A DNA stretch of 64,000 nt from Prunella strophiata (Eukaryota > Chordata > Aves > Passeriformes > Prunellidae), in NCBI GenBank assembly GCA_036583965.1, contig JAZBQD010000014.1, positions 38,550,990 through 38,614,989 of the forward strand. The letters are read 5' to 3'. How positions within the stretch are numbered: position 1 is the first letter of the stretch; every line of letters starts with the position of its first letter. The notes under the pieces are model-generated. The model had not been told where the DNA came from. It ran no database searches and saw only the letters and a program-made list of their open reading frames with translations. Positions 15,001 to 27,000 of the stretch are shown here, in pieces. The translations under genes were made by a program, and so were the position numbers.

Positions 15001-18000
15001 TGTAACTAGGATCTGCTAGATTGGAAGGCTGCAAAGGACTCAGATATGCCTTTGGATACCAATTTTTTATCACCACTATTGGACACAAATATTATTAGAA
15101 TACTTCCCATCTCTTGTTTGCACAAGTAGCAATGGCACAGTGGAAAGCTTGTAGAGTACAGACATAACACACTGCTTAAAATTTCAGTTACAAGAGAGCT
15201 ATAGCAACTGTTCCAGCTCAAAGCTTTACCAGACTATTTTGCATAAAGGAGGCTGTCTTTTGACAGCTTACAACCAAATGACACACTATTAGAACTTAAG
15301 AAAGCCTGAAATAGGTACCCATGAATGACTTACCTCCTAACAAAAGATTCAAAGGCTTGAATGCAGTACTCTCGTAGTTCATCATCATCTACATTACAAA
15401 ACTTTACAACCAAAGGAATTATTTTCTCAAGATATTCGCCTGGTAAGAGAAAAAAATTAGCTAAGTAATTACTCTCATGGAAAAACTTCTAAGTAAGGAA
15501 TTTATATATTTTTCTTACCTATTCTATGACCTGCTTGCCTACTGATAGCAGCTATACACTGTATATAGGTCCTAGTTGTTGACATGGAATCATTTTTAGA
15601 CAGCTCTGTCAACAGATGCTCAATGAGGTCAACAAAAACCATATTGCCACAACTCATAACCAGGTGACCAAGAGCAATGATGGTTCTTTTCCTCACAGCA
15701 AGTCTTGGGCTGGTCAGCTGGGGGAGCAGACAGGTCAGAATTGAAGGATGGAAGTTAACAAGCAGTCCTCCTTGCCTTAAAACAGACAAAACACAAACTC
15801 AAAACCAATTGAATCTAGATAACTTTGTTCATACACTGTAAAATAATTCTTCAAATATTCCCCAAACATCACAAAGATTCCAATCAAATGTTTAAAATTT
15901 CAGGTTTTAGAACTTGTTAAAAGAAGACATGAATTTAAAATGTAACTTCAAAACAATAAACATTAAAATAAGCTTAAAACTACAGTTCTCAGAAAATTAA
16001 ATAGTAACTGATCAACCATTTATCTTCAGTACATTCACTTATTTTTTTTCTAAATTAAGTTTCATCTACACATAATATTACCATATTATTTCATATATGA
16101 CTTTGAATAATTTAACATTAGGAAAACTGCAGTTCAAGCTTTAATGCTATTTATGAGCATTCACCAGCATATTAAAGGAGGGATGTTTACCTGCTCAGCA
16201 TATCAGCCATGATATCCAGTGCCTCCAGTTGAACAGACACATCTTCCTGCTTGGCTATAGCACTAGTGAGACGCCCTGTGATCTTTTTGCAAACATTAGC
16301 TGCTAATGCAGAACCTGAAAGTACAACAGAACCTCAGCATTTCCATAATATTAAAAAAACACAGCTTTTAACACCAGAGATGATGTTTGTGACTATGGAA
16401 AGCAACCCAATCTACATAAAGAAGCTTTTTCCAACCAAGAAAACAAGCTTAAACAGCCACTCTGCTAATGTCATGTATGCTCTGTGGTAGAGCTGAAAAG
16501 ACTATCTATGTACAAACATACTAAGCAGGAGGGATTCTTGTCCCAGAAGGCATATACAAGAGAACAATGCTTTTGGAAGGGCAAGTGATGGAAAGCCACA
16601 ACAACTCTAGAGCAATAAATGAAAGTATTATAGGTAAAAATGAACGTATAAACTATACGGTATGGAAAAGCACAGAAGCAGATAAAGCTACTCCTAATGG
16701 CAAAAAAAGCAGCAAAATAAAATTATTTTGCACAAGAAGCTACCTAAAAATTAAGTACCTGAAACACTACTGAAACATTTGAGAAATGGGGGAAATTTTA
16801 TTTCCAAAGTATTTAAAAATACAAGTAAAAATGTCTTTATAACAATTTCATAGTTCCCCCTTCCTCTAATTGTCTAACATTGTTTCAAGTAATTGTGAGA
16901 AGGAGCTCATGTCATGGTCAACAACTGCCCAGTGGTTAGTACTCATCTTCACCTGCACGAAACTCTTTGAGTCACATTTTGCAAATTTCAATGTGAAATT
17001 AATAGCATTCCAACCTATGGTGAATCTAGTTTATATATATTATGGCTCATTCTTACCTACAACTAAAATTAAAATATAACAAATGAACAGTCTAATGTGT
17101 TACCATGGAGGCTAGGAAAAAGAGAACAATCTGTGTTTGAGCTGGGAGCAAGAAATAACATGTTTATTTTTATATTAGGAATATTAATTATATTGAAAGA
17201 CTTGCCCACATTTTTGCTTGAGCTTTACTTTACCTCCACCCAAAAATCTCCTTTTGTTTTGTGTAGGCAAACAAAAGAGCAAAAGCTTGAAACAACTTAC
17301 TTAAAATTAGTTATTTATGTAAAGCTTATGCATCTCACTCTGCTTGATAGAAGCAAGATTTACATGTCAATTTTCAAAAAGGGTATTAAATTCAGAGCCT
17401 TTTTTTTTTTTTAATTCAAGAGACATCAGTCTCTAAAAATGTAATTTCCAAAGCCTTTCTAATCACTCTCTAGTCTCATTCATATCCTACACTATGATAT
17501 CTGAAAAGCACTTGAGTAAAAAACTAATGCTATTAACTGATGAGCTGTTCAACATTAGTGTCTCTTTCAGAGGAAAGACTGCCTTCATTTAAACCTGCAG
17601 GTAAGACTTGCACTAATTTAACAGGCAACTGTCAGGAACACAAGGTACTTCCCAAAACAATTCCTAGAAAGTGAGACAAGAAATCAGATGGTTAAAGAAA
17701 AATACAGGAGTTGTAATCAATTTTGAAGTGTATTATCAACCAAAAACCAAGATGAGATTTAGCTATTACTACAGCCTAGATGTGCTCCACTAGGCAATTT
17801 TTAAAATAGAAGCTTTTACAACTTGTTATACTAAAGTTCATATTCTCTGAGTTTGTTTTCCACATTAATGCAATCCTTCAATAAAAAAAAAAAGTTGTTA
17901 AACTAGCAAAATTTGGCAATATAGTCAGAGAAGAAACTGAAAGCGTATTTGTGCCATGTTTTTACTCTAACTGAAACTAGATCCAATGCTAAATTTACTG

Positions 18001-21000
18001 AATCCTCTTCCCTAAAACCCCTAACTTTTTATTTTTTTAAATTAGTAAATGATACAACTACATAAAGTCTTTAGTACAAAATGCCTTACCACTGGAAGCT
18101 GGGGGAAGTTCTCCAATCACAGTTTTAAGACCAATGCTTGAAATGTCACGTAACTGTTCTTTATCTGAAAGCATGTTTGTACACAGGGTATCTACAATGG
18201 TCTCCACTTGATACTCCTTCACTTTACTCACCAGAGGTCCCAGGCTGTATAAACAAGAGAAGAATATTAAATTGGCAACAATATTATTTCAGTATTTTGC
18301 ATTCAAGTCATAAACTTCAGGTTGGTTTTGGTAGCAACACAAAGCAGAATTTTAAAAACTGAAAACCCTCATGTGGTTGGACTGATAACTTACCTCCATA
18401 AATCTAGTAACAAAACACTCATAAAAACATTACATGTTTTTTATTTGGAACTGGAAATTCTTTTTGTATGGCTGTTCTGCTTCAGTCTCAAAACCACAGT
18501 CCCTCTTACATCTCAGTTCACAATAAGATTCATAACAAAAATTAACCTAGCCAGAGCCATCAGTTTACATGCTTGACCATCAATGTCTGTGTAATTCACA
18601 GACAAGTAAACAATATTCTTAATTACTGCATCTTTATTCTATACAACATTTGGATTCAGTCATGGCTCTATGCAGTAAAACAAACCCAAAACACATCTTC
18701 CATCCCCAAACCTGTTGTATGTACTCCACTGCTGCTACCCTTTTTTCCCCATGTCCAAGAATTCACAGGGGCAAGACCTAATTATTATAAAAAAATGCTC
18801 AGCAGAAGCAAAAGGCAGAAAGCAAGAGCAAACAGGAGGAGGATATGGCACAACAGTAACCAGAGTAAGGTTCAAAGTTTTAGCATCGATGGTCTGTCAC
18901 CATGTTAGGCAAACCTGGAGCTTCTCTTTCAATGGCCATGCTCACAACGCCTTACCTCCCATGACCTCAGAACAGTGCATGCACTTGAGGCACAACACTT
19001 ACATTAATACCCAGGAATACACAATTCCCAAGGCAATCACACCTAGCATGTTTCCATGCCTTCTTCACAAATCATAACCTGCTTGGTTTCTTTCTCTCCT
19101 TACCCACTTATGTGGGTACTCATGCAGTAAAACATGCTGAAAATACATGTGGGGGGTGGGGGCAGGGGAAGGGTGGGCGGAGAGGCAGCAAATGCAAAAC
19201 ATATTTGCCAAAACCAGACAGTGAAGTATCACTTACAACTAACTCCATTTTGTTAATGCACAGAACTTGGAACTAATTTGAGATCAGTCAAATTAGGGCA
19301 CAGACATCTGAAACTGATGCTTTATGATCACATCAATGCCACAAATTCAGAAAGATTGCAATTTATTAAATTCGCGGAGTATTTAATGGAGATTAGCATA
19401 TAACCTTAAAATAAATACACAAGAACAACTCTGGGCTTACATTTTTACAAGATACAGAACACAGATAATCTCAAAAGAACTCTTAGTTGAGATACTGACT
19501 GGTACCTGATCAAAGACATAAAAAGAAGCCCTTTAAGTGCACAGAAATGAAGACATAATGGATGGTTTCTCACTTGCTTCAGCAGCTCCTGCAGAACTGA
19601 ACAGTTCTGACATAGACCCCTTCCTTAAAAGCAGTCACACCTCATGCCCTAACCTGACACTGCCCTTTAATTTAGGGAAAGGGCACTGTACTGGATTCTT
19701 TAGATTCAATTAAACTATCTCTACAGCCACTAAACCCCTGAGAGTAGGGAGGGGTTTAGAGGACCATATCCACAATCTAATATGGTAATTTTACTGCTTC
19801 AATTATGTTAAATTAATAATGCATTATTAAAGTAATTTCTGAACACTAATACTGGTAAAGACTTTTTGTCTCTAACTTATAAACTCCTGATAAATCTGTA
19901 CACAAACATCTGCAAACACAGATTATTACCAATAATTATCTCAGACATAAATACATCAAGCCATCCCTGGCTGCAGTTGAAACATTTTCTCCAGTTGCTG
20001 AAAAAGCTCACAGCTTCCTTCACAACTTGATTTGACTCTTGAGTCAAGCTCTTCCTTCACTGTGATTCATTGACACATCTATATATAGAGTTTCTCTTCA
20101 TACACACCACTGTCAGTCAGGGGCTACTCACAGCACCGTTGCATGCATCTACTCTTGGTGCATAGTAAATTGTTTTGCAAGCAACACAAGCACAAATCAA
20201 CTCAAACAGAAACCTACAGAATTCCAAGGTATAATGACTCTATAGTAGTCCAGAGAAATTAAATTCCCTTTGTGTTTAAGTCAACAGACTCCAGTACACA
20301 AGGTTAAAAAGCCCTTGTTCTAAACCTGAAGTGCTGAACAACTAGTGAATTCTTTTGATTTAAATATGCTTACTTTTAAATGCAACCTATAAGTAATTAA
20401 AATAATCACAGTAAAGGCCAGTCAATCAGATTCATCTCGGTCAAGAATCAGAAACACTTCTTTGCTAATGTCTTAAAGATGACCAAACCACTGGAATGAT
20501 ATTAACACACACTATAGTGTTTATGCTTATTATATACACTAAAATAATACATAATAAACAAAGATATATATTTATTTACAGTTTCTGGAAAGTATTAAGC
20601 CATATTTTACCCGAATCAGCATCTTCAGTCCTATTTATTCATCCTATTAGTTCAGCAAAGCAGACATAACAATTGTGAAGTAAATTTTACAAAGACTTTC
20701 TCAAAAGCTTTTCTGGCCTTCAAAATCAGTAAATATTACTTATGGACCTTATTATTAATCCCAGATTACAAACCAATCTTATCAGAAATTGAAAATAAAC
20801 TACAACCTTCTTGTATCAAATCAGTTCTGATTACAAAGCTTTTGCACACAAGCATGTATTTTACACACTCGAAGCCCATTTTGGATAGGTTTAAGTGCTC
20901 TTCGATCTTTTCCCTTTTACTAGCCAGTAATTTGTGTCCAAGTTCTCTCAAAGTAAAAAGCTCATTCAGCTGCCTATGGAAATAAACAGCAACACACTGT

Positions 21001-24000
21001 CTCCTTTAAGTTACACACATTTGGAAATAAAGGTGTTCATAGCATATTTCCATATTAGGAAGCTGAACACCAACATATAATCAATTATAATCTCCAACTG
21101 GCATATTTTAACAGCTATGGAATAAGCACATTTATTTACAAGGAAGAATTAAAATTCACAAATTAAAAAAAAAAAACCCACATTATTCAAATCACTAGTA
21201 TAGCATGATGTGCAGTAGTGTATTACCAAAGCACATAAAATGCTTTAAAGCTGCTGAACTGGATCAGCCACACAGCAGCCAATACACGCATCATCCTGTT
21301 CACACTAATGACTCAGACTCACAGCGTCAGGGAGAGCTCCCTATATTGAACTATTGCCTAGAGAAGTCACTCTGATAAATGCAGAGAAACTATGGTACCA
21401 CAGGGAGGAATCACTGGAAGTGCTTACTTTAATCCCACCTTTGTTTCACTCTAGATAGATTTGGGTATGTTTGGCTTTTTACTGGTTTCAGGAAAGATTT
21501 CGCAGTGTCAACCAATAAAAATTTATATGTGTAGGTTTAAATGGCAGAATATCAAAGTGTTCAAAATGAGAAACAGTTCATCCTTAAACTGCAACACTGA
21601 ACACATGAAACAATTAATGTGCAATTTGTGCCAAGAGTATTACCAAGATTATCAGCAATGAGGAATAAGCAATATCAACACAATACCTACGCTTAGGTAA
21701 CAAACCACACTGCTTCACTACACCTGATGCACATAATCTTAATCAAGCCACAGGCAGTGTAACTAGGGCTGCCAGAAGGTGCACAGGATACCATGTCTGG
21801 ACTGCACTTACACCTATAAACTAAAGATATGCTGTAAGAATAGCCTTTTCCACACTGGCTGATAGCCAATGACTATCAAGTAAATAATAAACCATTCCTT
21901 CAAAAAAATGGAGACAACAAAAATACATTTAATATTTTACATGCAGTTAAGAAAAACAAGGTAAACAACCTGTCGTTACTGACACAGGTCGCACCTACTG
22001 CCTGCAGTAAAAAAATTTAACAAATAAAACTCAGTTCCCTTCTGTTAGGTCAAAGATTACAGCAGGCCAACTTTTACTTCAGGACTACTAATGCAGCTCA
22101 TTAATTTTCATTTTTATTCAGAAATGAACTGGACAACCATTTTGCAAGGTAGCTACCCAAATAGCCATGAACCCAAAAACTGACTTCCGCTTTGCTTTTA
22201 CATGGTTTATCCTGCCACAAACCAGCATACTGTAATTGAAAGGAGCAAGAACAAAATCACCAGTGTGCTTTGTAGAGATAATAAGAAAAAAGTTCATCAG
22301 CATTTTAACCAACAGAGCTCCTCTTACTCAAGTGTGAAAGCAAGCAGCAGATGAGGCAAAACCAGGAACACCGCTCACTTGTTGCTATGCTTGCCTAAAA
22401 ATAAATACTGCTTTACAGTTGCTCTGAGTTGTTTCAAATTTGCTGTGTTAGTGACCTCGAGAATCAAATCTTCAAAGAGTGACTCTTATGCAAGAGTTTT
22501 ATTCAGTGCATTTTCATTGATCTATCTGTAGAAGAAGTTCCCCAAACAAGCTGTAACACTTTTCTCCCTTCCTCAAGGAAAAATCTATCTCAAGCACAGA
22601 TTGAAAAGTACATTGGTTGTCTTAAATCCTCTTTCTATCAGATAGGGAACTGATACTTTAATGGTCATTAAGGGTCTGAAGAAAGTTACTGCTGATAGTC
22701 TCTAAAGTTCACCACAGCATTTCAACTTAAGAGAGATCTAAAGACAGTTTATGCTTTCCTCAGCTGAAGTGCCAAGAAATCTTTAACAGAAATACACAAG
22801 AGCACAAAATATTTAAAATTTTAAAAGCCAAGAAAAATATGCTGGCTGAAATTAACTTCCCAATGAATCAGGCTTACACCCAGTGTTGTAGTAGATGGAA
22901 AATTTCAGATCAGCTTGAACTGTCTTAAAAAACCTACAGCTTAGTAGTGTTCAGCCTCTCCCAACCTTCACCCCCCGCAATGTTTCTACCAACAGGTAAA
23001 CTGCAGGGGGATAGCAACAAGCCAGAAGAAAACTAAGTCCCCAAACCAGTCTGTAACAAAACCAGGTAAGAAGCAGTGTGAGAAAAGGAACAAGGAGTAC
23101 AAGAACAGCAAACAGGAAGAAGCAGCAGCATTAGGCTTAAAACTGTCATTAATTGTTTTGAGTACAAGCTGCTTTAAGTAGAGAATACTCTACAAGAGTC
23201 ATGGGATTTCTTTTTTATTCAAAGCATAGCTGCAAGTGATTGGGACACCAAAACCATAACCAAAAAAAGTCAATTTGATGTGTTCCAGAATGTACACATG
23301 TCCACCTTCTACATGAATGTTCCCAATTCACCTGAAAACTTTTCCATGATGTTTCTTGTCCCATTAAAGTAAATTTAACACTGCTCCTTAACATTATTTG
23401 GATTTCTCAAGAACATTCCAAACTTGCAAGAGAACCAGTCACATTAACTAAATCCAAGAGTTTTACCAATATAGCAAAGTAAACTTTAAAAACTGATGAA
23501 CTGTTAATAGGAACATGACACGCACACACACAGGAAGTAATCTATTTTCTCATTCTCTTTCCTTTGCAATCTTTATATAATATTTTAGTAAGCATTACTT
23601 GTACTTTAGATCCTGAATTTTAACACTGCCATTAAAGATTGTGATTTATGTGTCTATGTGCATTAATCTAAACTTCACAACAACTTTAGGATGTACATTA
23701 GAAATGAGCATTGCATGTATGCTAAACTGTAACTTTTCCCCAAAATGCTACTGCACCCAAAAACAATTCTAAGCCTGAGCCAAGTTTCACAACAATATGC
23801 TCTTCTGATTGCTTGTACTCAATCTGTTTCAAAGCCATGAAACCATAAGGAAATCAGACATTCATTCCAGAAGTCTGAATTAAAAAGAAACAGGGTATTC
23901 TGTGTTGTTATGAAAAGGAGATGAGTAAGACACATTTTAACAACACTGCATCCCTAGTGACAGCAGGGAAAAAGTAGTGACAATTATAGTGCTAATATAT

Positions 24001-27000
24001 CTAATATTGCTAATATCTGGTTTGAAACTTGACATTCCTACACCATGCAAGGTTTTGGTTACTATCACTTACTTTAGAAGCTGAAGCAAACACTGCTTCT
24101 AAGTACATAAGAAGAGGTACACACAGGCTTTTTCTGTTTTGCTAGTCTGACAGGGCAAACTACAAAGAATAACAAGCTAAAACAAACTTGGCTAGTCACA
24201 ATGGGAAACTTCTCAAGCTCTTGCATACCAAGTTTACTTCAAACCATACCTCATGGAATATAAGTAGTGTATATGAAGTATTAAAAATAAAAACCTGAGC
24301 TCACAAACAAGAAACATTCTCAGGAACACTATATGCCTCTTAAAAGAGGCCCTCTTTAAAGCACACAAAAAGTCAAAATGGCCAAGAAGTCCTAAGAAAT
24401 GTAGCACCTCTTCAAAGGCTGCTCTGGAAAAGTCACACCATATGTAAAGCTCAATAAAGTGAGGAAGAAAGGGCAGTGAAGCAACAGAGGTCTGAAACAC
24501 AAATAAATGCACCCTGATCCCATAAAACATTTACAGTTCCTGTAAAGCTTGTAAAACCATTAACATAGTACTCGGAATGTTAGTGAAGAGGTAAGTTCCA
24601 TGTTTGATAACCGAGGCCATATCTTTACCATTTCATGTTTTCATGTCTGCTTGAAAACAACTCCAATACTACAATTCTTCCCCTGCACATCTAAGGTCTT
24701 AGCAATCAAGAATTATCACCAAAGAACAAGTGTGCCACTCAAATACTTTCAGCAAGGACTGCATGTGCTGTTTGGTGCCTGAAACCCCAAATATTAATCC
24801 CCAATGTCAACAAAATATAGTTTTTTACATTACAATAGTTAAGGCAGGTAGTCTACAAGAACAAGAGTTCCTTTGTGGACACCAATTTCAAAATTATCTT
24901 GTGTAGCAGTGGTCGTTTGAGTTTTCAAAAGTGCTTTATATTGTTCAGTCATTATACAATTATTTATATCATAAAAAAAGAATAAATACCTACCATTTGA
25001 CTGCTAAGTTTTGCACCTCACCATTTTTATCTTCCAGTAATTTTAAAATCATCTTCACCACCTTTCTTTCACTGTCATCATCCAGCTTGATAGAATCTTT
25101 CTGTAGTTCTGTCATCAAGTCATTAGTAGCCATAAACCTGACAAAAGATGTGAGATAATTATTGCTAAAGGGATATGGGATATTCAAAGTGCTCAAGATT
25201 CAAGATTCTCAGCTTCTATAATTTGTTATCAAACAAATCACATTTAACATGGAATTATTGTTGAGTGTTTTGTGATGCAAGTAGCATTTATAAAACAGAG
25301 AGGAAGAAAAACTGTATTTGAAAATGACAATAACTGAGTTAGGTCATCATCTTTCTCTTATGAGAACAGCTACATATTTTACTTCCAGCATTTACATTAT
25401 ATTCCACATGATCTCCACAAAGAAAAACTGACACTTTCACAGATTTTAAATAGTCTTTTCATAAGATATGCTGATGTTGTAAAAAAAAAAGCTTTTTTTT
25501 AAACTTTGTTTAAAAAAATTATCTCTGCTCTGAGTTTATTTTAAAACAAGTTTTAAGCAAGAAGAAAAATACAGTTTCTCAAACACTCTCCCATAAAATT
25601 TGCAAAAACCAAACTTTAATTAATGAAGGGAGAAATACAAGTTAAGCTTCTGTTCCATGTGTTTTTAATTTTCTTGCCTTGTACAGACTAGCTTGTTTAC
25701 AGCCCAGAAAACAGAGCTGATCACATTTATCCAGCCCACAATACAGGGTGCCACAGTCAAGAACAAAATTAATTCTTGCTAGATCAAGCAAATAAAATCA
25801 TCTTTCATATCAATTAATTACTATTTAATAACAGTCATATCCACCAATAGAAGAACATACTGAAAAATTACTTTCCAAAAATATTGCCTTTATGCCTTCT
25901 GTTTCTTTTCCTTCTGAAGTCTGTTTCACAATCCATTTTTGTTTTGTAAGTGCCCTCTCTTCTCAGAAGCAGCAATACAGATGTATTACTCAATTACAAA
26001 TCCCATGGGCTTCTGTACTGACACCAACTCCCATTTAAAACTCCAAACAAGGGTTTGTAGTTAAACAGTTAAGGGTGACATTTGTACTTCAGGCACATCA
26101 GCCTCAAGCAGACATCATTTTAGCTCAGGTCATGCTTGGAAGGTTATCTCTGCAGCTTGACACGTCAGATACTACTTTTTACTGAAAATGAAAGCCAAGA
26201 CTCTACATAATCTTAATATGCATCACAAATGCCAGATGCCTAACCTCACACACAGGACCTCAACTTGTCCTGTCTTTTAATAATTACAGTCTAATGGTCT
26301 CAAGGTGTTCCTAAGATAAGACCTCACCCCTTTTTGACTCACTCCAACAGTCCCACTGAAGCAAGCCTGCAGTCTGACAGCAACCAGATGTGCACTAGAA
26401 CAGGCTGTGGATGCCAAGCATCAGCTTTTAAGCACGGTAATGAAAAAGGCTACTTGGTAAGTAAAGGTAACAGACAGGACCTAATTTAAGGATATACATG
26501 AAGTCACACAGTACTAGAACACTCAAAAACTGTCTCCAAGTTACTGCCATATTTACTTCCTTTTCTTAAAAACTGCATAGCCTCCTCTCACTTCTTTGGC
26601 CAATAGCCCCTATTTCCTAGCCTTAGAAGGTCAGGTCCACTCATCACCTATTTGTCAATTCCTAAACTAAGCAGAGCATGCACATCCTTGGTGCACCAGC
26701 AGCCTCTGCACTCAGCTACAACAGGGTTTTCCTGGTAGACTTCTCCACTGAAACATGCAAACCAACCCAAACACCACAATGAGGTAGGGAGACCAGGCAG
26801 CTTTAGTATAAAGCAGCTGGTATTTAGAAACATAGTTTTAAGTCCTTTCAATGTGACTTTTAGTCACAACTGCCCCTGCCTGCACATCAGACTTTACCTG
26901 GTGCAAAGCAGGCAGTGTGTCAGCAGCTCCTCACAGCCTGCACTCAGGGCAGTCATTCTCCTGCTGCAGTGAGGACACTCCTTCTCCCACAGCCACACTG

